Below, one piece after another: positions 1 through 8,285 of a DNA stretch of 64,000 nt. A program made the translations under genes and the position numbers. The stretch is from Lentzea sp. NEAU-D7 (lineage in GTDB: Bacteria > Actinomycetota > Actinomycetes > Mycobacteriales > Pseudonocardiaceae), in NCBI RefSeq assembly GCF_026242055.1, contig NZ_JAPJDL010000022.1, forward strand, positions 1-64,000. Direction: 5' to 3'. The notes under the pieces were generated by a model. The model made no database searches, was not told the DNA's origin, and saw only the letters and a program-made list of their open reading frames with translations. The number at the start of each line of letters is the position of its first letter. The first letter of the stretch is position 1.

Positions 1-33
1 TGTCAACTCGACACGCTTTTCGTCGAGTTGACA
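1..33. repeat. Perfect 12-bp inverted repeat at window edge
   Basis: TGTCAACTCGAC (1-12) and GTCGAGTTGACA (22-33) are exact reverse complements around a 9-bp spacer. The element is less GC-rich than its surroundings and carries a TTGACA hexamer facing outwards at each end. There is no T-tract, so an operator or divergent promoter element is more likely than a terminator. The gene it would serve may lie outside the window. Confidence 0.6.
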
Positions 34-182
34 CCCCTGCCTACCTGTGGCCCGCTCTTGGTGCGGCTCGTGATGGGACCCCACCGCCAACGCGCCCAGC
101 TACTCAACAGGCAGCCGCCCAACTCAACAGGCGTGCCATCACCCACGAGCGGCGCGGGCCCCCTGATCAGATTGCCGGGGGT

Positions 183-201
183 CTGGGGGCAGCGCCCCCA
201 G
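183..201. repeat. GC-rich hairpin repeat, copy 1
   Basis: CTGGGGGC (183-190) and GCCCCCAG (194-201) form an 8-bp stem with a 3-nt loop. The same stem occurs at 37130-37148, also outside genes. This looks like a dispersed palindromic element. It lies 80 bp beyond the 3' end of the metallo-hydrolase gene and could also act as its terminator. Confidence 0.6.
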
Positions 202-282
202 GGGAAGCACGCAACGCGACCACGCCGCCCGCAAGGCGACCACCCACAAGATCGCGTCCCGCCCCAACCGCCCAGAGCAAAG

Positions 283-1356
283 TCAGGCGAGCGCCTGCCA
301 CCACCCGTCAACCTCACCCGGCGAATCAACATCAACCCGCTCCCCGGGCCGAGGCACCGCAAGCGCCACCCCACCAGCCTTGGCCTCCCGCCAAATCCGG
401 TCAATGGGCTCCCCCCAGGGATGGAACCCGAGGTTGAACGTCGCCCAATGCACCGGGATCAACAACCCACCACCAAGGTCGTCGAACGCCCGAACCCCTT
501 CCTCAGGCGTCATGTGGATGTCCGGCCAGGCGTTGTCATACGCACCGACCTGCATCAACACAGCGTCAAAGGGCCCGTGCGCCGACCCGATCGCCTTGTA
601 CCCCTCGAAATACCCGGTGTCCCCGCTGTAGAACACCGACCGCTCACCGCGCTTGATCACCCAGGACGCCCACAAGGTGACGTTGCGCTGCACCGAACGC
701 CCGGAGAAGTGCTGCGCGGCGGTGCAGGTGAGGGTGAAGCCGTCCACGGAGTGCGACTCGTCCCAGTCCAGCTCGACGATCCGAGCAGCGGGGACGTCCC
801 ACCGGGCCAGGTGCGCGCCGAGTCCCAGCGGCACGACGAACACAGCGGACGTGCTCGACGTCAACGCCTGCACGGTCTGCATGTCGAGGTGGTCGTAGTG
901 GTCGTGCGAGATCACCACGGCGCTCACGGCGGGCAAATCAGACAACTGGTGCGGAACCGGGTGCAGTCGCTTGGGACCGACGCGCACGGAGGGTGAGACC
1001 CGGTCGCTCCACACAGGATCGATGAGGACCGCGGCGCCGTCGATCTCGATCAGCGCGGAGGCGTGGCCGTACCAGGTGATGTGCAGGCCCTCGGACACCG
1101 GCGCGGCGGGCGGCACTAGCGGGACCGCGACGGACGGCTTGCGGTCCTCGTTGCCGAAGATCAGGTCGCGGACGGAGAAGGAGTCGCGGTCGGGGACCGT
1201 GCGCACTTCCTTGTCGTTGTGGAACTTGCCGTCGCGATAGCGCGGCGAACGTGCCATCCGGGCCGGGTCTGGCTTGCCGCCCAACTGCTTCGGCACGTCC
1301 TTCAGCGCCCACGCCACCCCTGCCAGGCCGAGCAGGCCGGCCAACGCTTTCTTCAT
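283..1356 (-). CDS. MBL-fold metallo-hydrolase (UlaG/NAPE-PLD-like)
   Basis: Predicted metal-dependent hydrolase of the beta-lactamase superfamily, 357 aa. The metal-binding motif HDHYDHLD, the GDTGYF segment and a C-terminal HWATF histidine fit the UlaG/NAPE-PLD-like branch (PF12706 type). The substrate cannot be read from sequence. The start is the ATG at 1356, preceded by a purine-rich AGAGGGA site; it gives an N-terminus MKKALAGLLGLAG that resembles a short membrane anchor or signal sequence. An in-frame start 39 nt upstream would add a basic stretch and is less likely. It lies downstream of pyc on the same strand but is separated from it by a strong hairpin, so it is probably transcribed separately. 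Confidence 0.8.
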   Translation of the reverse strand: MKKALAGLLGLAGVAWALKDVPKQLGGKPDPARMARSPRYRDGKFHNDKEVRTVPDRDSFSVRDLIFGNEDRKPSVAVPLVPPAAPVSEGLHITWYGHASALIEIDGAAVLIDPVWSDRVSPSVRVGPKRLHPVPHQLSDLPAVSAVVISHDHYDHLDMQTVQALTSSTSAVFVVPLGLGAHLARWDVPAARIVELDWDESHSVDGFTLTCTAAQHFSGRSVQRNVTLWASWVIKRGERSVFYSGDTGYFEGYKAIGSAHGPFDAVLMQVGAYDNAWPDIHMTPEEGVRAFDDLGGGLLIPVHWATFNLGFHPWGEPIDRIWREAKAGGVALAVPRPGERVDVDSPGEVDGWWQALA

Positions 1357-1434
1357 GATGCGTTTCCCTCTTCCCTGTCCCCGTGACCGGTGCAACGCAG
1401 GGAATCGTCGTGGAGTTCCGCACTCCCCGCACCA

Positions 1435-1472
1435 CGAAGGGCCCGGCCTCGACGACGAGACCGGGCCCTTCG
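1435..1472 (-). terminator. Terminator downstream of pyc
   Basis: A perfect 12-bp stem, CGAAGGGCCCGG (1435-1446) with CCGGGCCCTTCG (1461-1472), has a 14-nt loop and begins 13 nt beyond the pyc stop codon. There is no long T-tract, as is common for actinobacterial terminators. Confidence 0.75.
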
Positions 1473-1485
1473 AGATCAGTGCGGA

Positions 1486-4400
1486 CTACTCCAGGACGAT
1501 CAGGAGATCGCCGCCTTCGACCTGCTGGGCGCCGCGCAACGCCAGGCGTCCGACGACACCGGCCTTCGGGGCGGTGATCGCGGCCTCCATCTTCATGGCC
1601 TCGATCGTCGCGACGGTCTGACCGGCGTCGACCTGGTCACCCTCGGCCACCGTGGCCGTCACCACGCCGGCGAACGGTGCCGCCACGTGGTTCGGGTTCG
1701 TGCGGTCGGCCTTCTCGGCGGCCGGGATGTCGGCGGCCACCGAGCGGTCGCGGACCTGGATCGGGCGCAGCTGGCCGTTCAGGGTCGCCATGACCGTGCG
1801 GATGCCTCGCGCGTCGGCCTCGGAGATCGCCTCCAGGCCGATCAGCAGCCGGACGCCCGGCTCCAGGTCGACGGAGTACTCCTCGCCCGGACGCAAGCCG
1901 TAGAAGAAGTCCTTGGAGCGCAACACCGACGTGTCACCGTAGGCGTCGCGGTGCGTGCGGAACTCCTTGGTGGGCCCGGGGAACAGCAGCCTGTTCAAGG
2001 TCGCCCGGCGGTCGTCGACGAGACCCGCCTCGTCCTCCGCGGAGAGCTCCTCGACCGGCTTCGGCGCGGGACGACCGGCCAGCGCCTTGCTGCGGAACGG
2101 CTCCGGCCAGCCACCGGGCGGGTCGCCCAGCTCGCCGTGCAGGAAGCCGATCACCGACGCCGGGATGTCGAACTTGCCGGGGTCCGCCTCGAAGTCCTTC
2201 GGGGAGACGCCCGCGCCCACGAGGTGCAGCGCGAGGTCGCCGACGACCTTGGACGACGGCGTCACCTTCACGAGGTGGCCGAGCATGCGGTCGGCGGCCG
2301 CGTACATCGACTCGATCTCCTCGAACTTCTCACCGAGGCCGAGCGCGACGGCCTGGGTGCGCAGGTTCGAGAGCTGACCACCGGGGATCTCGTGGTGGTA
2401 GACGCGGCCGGTCGGGCCGGGGATGCCGGACTCGAACGGCGCGTAGATCTTGCGCACCGACTCCCAGTACGGCTCCAGGTCGCAGACGTTCTGCAGGTCG
2501 AGGCCGGTGGAGCGCTCGGTGTGGTCGGTCAGCGCCACGATCGACGACAGCGGCGGCTGCGACGTCGTGCCCGCCATCGACGCGATCGCGCCGTCGATCG
2601 CGTCCACGCCCGCCTGGATCGCCGCGAGGTACGTCGCCAGCTGGCCGCCCGCCGTGTCGTGCGTGTGGAGGTGGACCGGGAGGTCGAACTCCTTGCGCAG
2701 CGCGGTGATCAGGCGCGACGCGGCCGGGGCCCGCAGGAGCCCGGCCATGTCCTTGACGCACAGCACGTGCGCGCCCGCGCCGACGATCTGCTCCGCCAGC
2801 TTGAGGTAGTAGTCCAGTGTGTACAGACGCTCGTCCGGGTCGGACAGGTCGCTCGTGTAGCACAGGGCGACCTCGGCGACCGCCGTCCCGGTCTCGCGCA
2901 CGGCCTCGATCGCCGGGCGCATCTGCTCGACGTCGTTCAGCGCGTCGAAGATCCGGAAGATGTCGATGCCGGTGTTCGTCGCCTCCTGCACGAACGCCTT
3001 GGTGACCGCCTCGGGGTACGGCGTGTAGCCGACCGTGTTGCGGCCGCGCAGCAGCATCTGCAGGTTGATGTTCGGCACGGCCTCGCGCAGTGCGGCGAGC
3101 CGCTCCCACGGGTCCTCGGCGAGGAACCGCAGCGCCACGTCGTAGGTCGCGCCGCCCCAGCACTCCAGCGACAGCAGCTCGGGCGTCATGCGCGCGACGT
3201 GCGGCGCGACGGCGAGCAGGTCCTTGGTGCGCACTCGGGTCGCGAGCAGCGACTGGTGGGCGTCGCGGAACGTCGTGTCCGTGACGCCGACGGCCTTGCT
3301 CTCCCGCATCCACCGCGCGAAGCCCTCGGGTCCGAGCTCGACCAGCTTCTGCTTGGACCCGGCGAGCGGTTCCGCGTTGAGGTCGATGACCGGCAGCTTC
3401 TCGCGCGGGTCGACCGCGGTCGGGCGGGTGCCGTTCGGGTGGTTGACCGTGACGTCGGCGAGGTAGGTCAGCAGGCGCGTGCCGCGGTCCGCCGAGTGGC
3501 GGGCCGTCAGCAGGTGCGGGCGCTTCTCGATGAACGAGGTGGTGACGCGGCCCTCGTAGAAGTCCGGGTCGTCCAGCACGGCCTGGATGAACGGGATGTT
3601 CGTGGACACACCGCGGATGCGGAACTCCGCGATCGCGCGGCGCGCACGGGCGACGGCGAGGGAGAAGGTGCGGCCGCGGCAGGTGAGCTTCACGAGCATC
3701 GAGTCGAAGTGCGGGCTGATCGCCATGCCCGCGCCGGCCGTGCCGCCGTCGAGGCGGATGCCGGAACCACCCGGCGAGCGGTAGGCGCTGATCGTGCCGG
3801 TGTCCGGGCGGAAGCCGTTGGCCGGGTCCTCCGTGGTGATGCGGCACTGCAGCGCCGCGCCGCGCAGCTGGACGGTCTCCTGGGACAGGCCGAGGTCCTC
3901 CAGCGTCTCGCCGGACGCGATGCGCATCTGCGACTGCACCAGGTCGACGTCGGTCACCTCTTCCGTGACCGTGTGCTCGACCTGGATGCGCGGGTTCATC
4001 TCGATGAAGACGTAGTGGCCCTGCGGGTCGAGCAGGAACTCCACGGTGCCGGCGTTGCGGTAGCCGATGTGCCGCGCGAACTTCACCGCGTCGGCGCAGA
4101 TGCGGTCGCGCAGCTCGGGCGCGAGGTTCGGCGCGGGCGCGATCTCGATGACCTTCTGGTGGCGCCGCTGCACGGAGCAGTCGCGCTCGAAGAGGTGGAT
4201 CACGTTGCCCTGGCCGTCGGCGAGGATCTGCACCTCGATGTGGCGCGGTTCGACCACGGCCTGCTCGAGGAACACGGTCGGGTCGCCGAACGCCGACTCC
4301 GCCTCGCGCGACGCCGCCTCCAGCGCCTCGCGCAGCGCGGCCGGGTCGTCCACCTTGCGCATGCCGCGGCCACCACCACCGGCGACGGCCTTCACGAAGA

Positions 4401-4863
4401 CGGGGAAGCGCATGGTCTTCGACGCTTCGAGCAGCTCGTCGATGTCCGAGGACGGGGCGCTCGACTCCAGCACCGGCAGCCCGGCCTCGCGGGCGGCGGC
4501 GATGGCGCGCGCCTTGTTGCCCGTCAGCTCGAGCACCTCGGCGACGGGGCCGATGAAGGTGAGACCTGCCTCACGGCACGCCATGGCGAGCTCGGGGTTC
4601 TCGGACAGGAAGCCGTACCCGGGGTAGATCGCGTCGGCGCCGGCCTTGCGGGCCGCCTTGATGATCTCCTCGACGGAGAGGTAGGCGCGGACGGGATGTC
4701 CGGGATCGCCGATCTCGTAGGACTCGTCCGCCTTCAAGCGGTGCAGCGAGTTTCGGTCCTCGTGAGGGAAGACGGCGACCGTTCCCGCGCCTAGTTCGTA
4801 GGCGGCGCGGAACGCGCGAATCGCGATCTCGCCGCGGTTGGCGACAAGAACCTTGCGGAACAT
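1486..4863 (-). CDS. pyc: Pyruvate carboxylase
   Basis: Biotin enzyme that carboxylates pyruvate to oxaloacetate, refilling the TCA cycle. The 1125-aa single chain has the full family order. The biotin carboxylase begins FRKVLVANRGEIAIRA and spans about residues 1-450. The carboxyltransferase (HMGL-like) domain starts near 530 with TDTTFRDAHQSLLATR. The conserved PC domain follows at about 800-1000, and the C-terminal biotinyl domain carries EAMKMEA with the biotin-accepting Lys at about 1091. The start is the ATG at 4863, with GGGAGG upstream. It is divergent from the DivIVA-like gene across a 235-bp gap. The matching M. tuberculosis gene is pca (Rv2967c), recalled from memory. Confidence 0.97.
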   Translation of the reverse strand: MFRKVLVANRGEIAIRAFRAAYELGAGTVAVFPHEDRNSLHRLKADESYEIGDPGHPVRAYLSVEEIIKAARKAGADAIYPGYGFLSENPELAMACREAGLTFIGPVAEVLELTGNKARAIAAAREAGLPVLESSAPSSDIDELLEASKTMRFPVFVKAVAGGGGRGMRKVDDPAALREALEAASREAESAFGDPTVFLEQAVVEPRHIEVQILADGQGNVIHLFERDCSVQRRHQKVIEIAPAPNLAPELRDRICADAVKFARHIGYRNAGTVEFLLDPQGHYVFIEMNPRIQVEHTVTEEVTDVDLVQSQMRIASGETLEDLGLSQETVQLRGAALQCRITTEDPANGFRPDTGTISAYRSPGGSGIRLDGGTAGAGMAISPHFDSMLVKLTCRGRTFSLAVARARRAIAEFRIRGVSTNIPFIQAVLDDPDFYEGRVTTSFIEKRPHLLTARHSADRGTRLLTYLADVTVNHPNGTRPTAVDPREKLPVIDLNAEPLAGSKQKLVELGPEGFARWMRESKAVGVTDTTFRDAHQSLLATRVRTKDLLAVAPHVARMTPELLSLECWGGATYDVALRFLAEDPWERLAALREAVPNINLQMLLRGRNTVGYTPYPEAVTKAFVQEATNTGIDIFRIFDALNDVEQMRPAIEAVRETGTAVAEVALCYTSDLSDPDERLYTLDYYLKLAEQIVGAGAHVLCVKDMAGLLRAPAASRLITALRKEFDLPVHLHTHDTAGGQLATYLAAIQAGVDAIDGAIASMAGTTSQPPLSSIVALTDHTERSTGLDLQNVCDLEPYWESVRKIYAPFESGIPGPTGRVYHHEIPGGQLSNLRTQAVALGLGEKFEEIESMYAAADRMLGHLVKVTPSSKVVGDLALHLVGAGVSPKDFEADPGKFDIPASVIGFLHGELGDPPGGWPEPFRSKALAGRPAPKPVEELSAEDEAGLVDDRRATLNRLLFPGPTKEFRTHRDAYGDTSVLRSKDFFYGLRPGEEYSVDLEPGVRLLIGLEAISEADARGIRTVMATLNGQLRPIQVRDRSVAADIPAAEKADRTNPNHVAAPFAGVVTATVAEGDQVDAGQTVATIEAMKMEAAITAPKAGVVGRLALRGAQQVEGGDLLIVLE

Positions 4864-5098
4864 CCGTGCCCTCCCGGTGTTACTCGGCAGTCATCAGTCG
4901 TGGCACGTTACCGTGCGACTCTTGCCTGTTGGGAGGACCGTCCCACGTGATGGGTGTCATCCTGATCGGTCTTGTTCACACGGATTCTCGCGTGGTGAGA
5001 GCAAAGTGGATACCCACCACCCGGTCAGACTGCGGCCGGTAGTGGGTTTAACCAGATCGAGTGACGATCTTCGCGACTATCTCGGTAGGGTGAGCCAT

Positions 5099-6427
5099 AT
5101 GGCCGGGGCTGATGGAGCCGGGCAGCCTACTGCCCGCACACCGCATTTCGACGTTGTCCTTCGTGGTTACAACCAGCGACAGGTGAACGAACGAGTCACC
5201 CGCTTGGAGTTCGACCTCAAGAACTCGAACCGCGCCCGCGACGCGGCCGCCGCGCAGGTGGGAGAGCTCACCAAGCTCCTGAACTCGATGCGCGCGGACC
5301 TCGACAAGACCAAGATCCAGCTCCAGAACCTCGCCAGCAGCCCCGTGAGCGCGTCGAACGTGACCGAGCGCGTGCGCGTGATGATGAGCCTGGCCGAGGA
5401 AGAGATCGCGGACATCCGCAAGGACGCCCTCGACAAGGCCGCCGCGACGCGGGGTGAGGCCGAGAAGTGGGCGGCCGGCCAGCGCGAGGCCCACCAGCGC
5501 CTGCTCGCCGAGACCGAGGCGCGCCGCAAGCAGCTCGAGATGAACTACCAGCAGCGCCACGCCGAGCTCGACCAGCAGACCGCCGGCCGCAGGTCCGAGC
5601 TGGAGGCGGAGCACGCGTCGTTGCAGGCGAAGCTCGCCGCCGAGCACGAGGCCCTGGTCGCCGAGGTGCGCGCGAACGGTGAGCACCTGGCCGCCGAGTT
5701 CGAGAAGAAGTCGGCCGACCTGGACACCCACCGCGCCGAACTGGACGCGAAGTACAAGGCGTACCACGACGAGCTGGACAAGGAGTACGACGGCCTCAAG
5801 GCGACGCTGACCGCGGAGCACCAGAAGCTGATGGCGGACGCGCGGGCCGAGGCCGAGCAGATCATCGCCGACGCCGAGGCCAAGCGGACCGCGGCGCTGC
5901 AGAAGCTCGAGACCGAGCTCCAGGCCAAGCAGGAGGAGGCCGCCAAGGTCCTCTCCGACCTCGAAGCCGAGACCGTCGCCCGCGCCGAGAAGACCACCGC
6001 CGACGCGTCCGCGAAGGCAGTCGCCCTGGTCAGTGCCGCGGAGGAGAAGGCGGCGGCGACCCTGCGCGAGTCCGAGGACAAGGCGGAGACCACGGTGCGC
6101 GAGGCCAACGAGAAGGCCGTCACGCTCGTCCGCGACGCCGAGGCCAAGACGTCCGCGCTGGTGCGTGAAGCCGAAGAGAAGACGGCAGCGGCCGTCGCCG
6201 AGGCGGACCAGCGCGCGGCCGCCGCGGCCGAGAAGGAGTCGTCGCTGCGTTCGGCGCACGACAACCTCGCGGCGCAGTTCCACGCCGCGCAGGCGGCGGT
6301 GGAGGCGGCGATGTCGGTGCTCAAGCCGCTGGAGGACGGCAACGGCGACGAGGAACCCGCGCCGCCGTCCGCGCCTTCCGGTGAGCAGAAGACCGAGCAG
6401 CTGCCGAAACCGCGGCAGAAGGACTGA
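5099..6427 (+). CDS. DivIVA-domain coiled-coil protein (FilP/Scy-like)
   Basis: A 442-aa cytoplasmic protein. The N-terminus (FDVVLRGYNQRQVNERVTRL, about residues 16-35) matches the membrane-curvature-sensing DivIVA-type motif. It is followed by about 350 residues of charged coiled coil with repeating AEAE/ADAE and EEKA patterns and an acidic, Pro-rich tail. Such proteins organise polar growth or the cytoskeleton in mycelial actinobacteria (FilP, Scy) or septation in mycobacteria (SepIVA). Which of these it matches cannot be decided here. The start is the ATG at 5099, placed just before the DivIVA motif and behind GGTAGGGTGAG. An open frame continues to 4838, but the added residues look like translated promoter DNA. 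Confidence 0.8.
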   Translation: MAGADGAGQPTARTPHFDVVLRGYNQRQVNERVTRLEFDLKNSNRARDAAAAQVGELTKLLNSMRADLDKTKIQLQNLASSPVSASNVTERVRVMMSLAEEEIADIRKDALDKAAATRGEAEKWAAGQREAHQRLLAETEARRKQLEMNYQQRHAELDQQTAGRRSELEAEHASLQAKLAAEHEALVAEVRANGEHLAAEFEKKSADLDTHRAELDAKYKAYHDELDKEYDGLKATLTAEHQKLMADARAEAEQIIADAEAKRTAALQKLETELQAKQEEAAKVLSDLEAETVARAEKTTADASAKAVALVSAAEEKAAATLRESEDKAETTVREANEKAVTLVRDAEAKTSALVREAEEKTAAAVAEADQRAAAAAEKESSLRSAHDNLAAQFHAAQAAVEAAMSVLKPLEDGNGDEEPAPPSAPSGEQKTEQLPKPRQKD

Positions 6428-6430
6428 GCC

Positions 6431-7561
6431 CTATCCGGGGAACGGCGGCAGGCTGCTCGTGGCCCAGCTCGTGTGGCAGCCGCCGTTCGCCGCGAAGTCG
6501 CTCGCGAACCCGATGAGCTCGTCGCCGTCGAGCGACGCGACCCCGCTGGGGTGGTAGTTCGGGCAGTTGTCCTCCCGCGCACCCGGCACCGGAACCGGCG
6601 CGGGAACCGCGTACCAGCCGTCCGAGCCGCCGTTCTCGGAGATGAAGACCGTCCTGCCGTTGCCGGGGTCGACCTTGCCGTCGGCGGACATCAGCATCTG
6701 TCCCATGAGGATCACACGGCCCCGTGACGTGCCGTTGGGCGCGAGAGTGATCGACGGCGTGTGCGCGAAGTACTTGCCGTCCGCCGTCGTCGGCCTGGTG
6801 CCGTACCATCTGGGGTCTCCCCAGTTCACGCCGTCGGGTGAGCCGCGGTGGTACGCCTCGCAGAAGTGCTGGTCCTCCTGCGAGCAGATCTCGTACATCA
6901 TGTAGAAATCGCCGGTCGGCAGCCGCTTGACGTGCGGCATTCCCGGCCGCAGCCAGCCGGCCGACGGGGCCACGACCTTCTCCTTGCCCGACCAGATGAC
7001 GCCGTCGGCCGACACCGACCGCCCGATGTACCGGCTGTGCTCCTCGTGCGTCTCGTCGGCGAAGTAGCAGTTCAGCCGCCCGCGGGCGTCCACGGACAGG
7101 TCCGGCTCCCAGAGCCCGCCGCCCGGCATCGCCCGCGCGCACTCGGACAGGTGCTGCCACGTCTCGCCGGCGTCGTCGCTGCGCCAGATCCGCGCCTTCA
7201 AGCCCTCGTGCCGCAACCCCACCGACCCCGCCCACAGCACCGTCCCGGCAGGCATCTCGCCGACCTGGTGCGGCAGCTCGTAGAGGTGACCGCAGCACGA
7301 CGCGTGGGCGCTCACCTCGTCGGTGAAGGTGCCGACCTGCCGGAACCTCTTGGCGGCTCTGGTGGCGCGCAGGACGTTGACGACGTGGAACCCGTGCACC
7401 GCGACGAGGACCGACCCGCGGTGCTTCCCGTGCTCCAGCCGGATGGCGTGCGGGTAGCGGGACTCCACGCCGGTGAGCACGATCGGCCCGGCCAGGGCCG
7501 GGCTGGGACTGGTGAGAACGGCGAGGGCGGCTACCAGCGCGGTGATGATCAGGCGACGCAC
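6431..7561 (-). CDS. Secreted sialidase-like beta-propeller protein
   Basis: An exported protein of about 376 aa with a clear signal peptide (RRLIITALVAALAVLTSPSPALA, cut before GPIV; only about the first 23 residues). The mature part resembles BNR/sialidase-type propellers: an Asp-box-like SDDAGETWQ, several evenly spaced WS/WG strands and a GMPH segment. Cysteines (CCGH, CSQEDQHFC, NC...C) suggest disulphides, which fits secretion. The exact glycan substrate is unknown. The GTG start at 7561 was chosen because the signal peptide begins there; an ATG 54 nt upstream would add CPPPY-type residues. It converges with the DivIVA-like gene, with only 3 nt between stop codons. Confidence 0.65.
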   Translation of the reverse strand: MRRLIITALVAALAVLTSPSPALAGPIVLTGVESRYPHAIRLEHGKHRGSVLVAVHGFHVVNVLRATRAAKRFRQVGTFTDEVSAHASCCGHLYELPHQVGEMPAGTVLWAGSVGLRHEGLKARIWRSDDAGETWQHLSECARAMPGGGLWEPDLSVDARGRLNCYFADETHEEHSRYIGRSVSADGVIWSGKEKVVAPSAGWLRPGMPHVKRLPTGDFYMMYEICSQEDQHFCEAYHRGSPDGVNWGDPRWYGTRPTTADGKYFAHTPSITLAPNGTSRGRVILMGQMLMSADGKVDPGNGRTVFISENGGSDGWYAVPAPVPVPGAREDNCPNYHPSGVASLDGDELIGFASDFAANGGCHTSWATSSLPPFPG

Positions 7562-8285
7562 GCGTGGGAACGTACCCAGACGTTTGGGCAGATACGGTGG
7601 TGGGCACGCCCACACCTTCGGGTGACGTCGGTGGCGGGATGGGCGCGGACGTGGTCAGGCGTCCGCCGCGGCGCCGGTGGGCTGGCGGGGCGGCTGTGTC
7701 AGGTGGGCGGAGAGTGGCTGGCCGGGGGCATCGGCTACGCGGCAGCGGCCCGGCAGCGGCAGCGGCCCGGCAGCGGCCCGGCAGCGGCCCGGCAGCGGCA
7801 GCGGCCGTCTGGGAGCGAACCGTCAGCTGGCAACGCGGCAACTGAGCGGAGTGTGGTTGGCCGGTCGTCAGCCACACGAGCAGCGGCACAGCTAGGCGAG
7901 CACCAGCACGGCTGCGCGAGCAGTGCACGGCTGCGCGAGCAGCAGCACAGCTGCGCCAACAGCAGCGCCCTCCTGAGAAGCGAACCGCCAACTGGCAACG
8001 CAGCAGCTGAGCGGAGTGTGGCTGGCCGGTCGTCAGCCACACGAGCAGCGGCACAGCTAGGCGAGCACCAGCACAGCTGCGCGAACAGCGCACGGCTGGG
8101 CACACCGGCACGGCTGCGCCAACAGCGCACGGCTGCGCGAGCAGCGCCCTCCTGAGGAGCCAACCGTCAGCCGACGACGCGGCGGCCAAGCAGGCAACCG
8201 CAGACCACGCGCGTCAGCTCACCCCGCCCCACGCGCGTCCCTCAGCCCACCCGCTCCCATCGCGAAGCCCGCCGAGCAGGCCCGG
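7562..8285. repeat. Non-coding gap filled with tandem repeats
   Basis: No convincing gene. From 7738 to 7803 there is a GC-only tract built from CGGCAGCGGCC units. From 7815 a unit of about 165 bp starts with GCGAACCG(T/C)CA(G/A)CTGGCAACGC. A second copy starts at 7980 and the beginning of a third at 8159. Within each unit, shorter motifs of the form GCAC(G/A)GCTGCGC(G/C)(A)(G/A)CAGC recur about every 19 bp. Open frames exist on both strands but encode only Arg/Ala- or Cys/Ala-rich low-complexity peptide. Confidence 0.8.

Noticed and set aside
1390-4794. Very long open frame on the plus strand opposite pyruvate carboxylase (and similar ones opposite ppk, the subtilase and serA)
   Set aside because: High GC at third positions keeps the antisense frame open; the translation is Arg/Val/Leu-rich with no family motifs, while the opposite strand encodes clear enzymes.
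4838-5098. N-terminal extension of the DivIVA-like gene to an ATG at 4838
   Set aside because: It would overlap the pyc start, and the residues before the DivIVA motif are not protein-like. The ATG at 5099 has a better site and position.
7735-8163. Protein gene on the minus strand in the repeat region
   Set aside because: The peptide is a direct translation of the tandem repeats (Cys/Ala/Arg-rich), lacks a plausible start signal and sits in low-complexity DNA.
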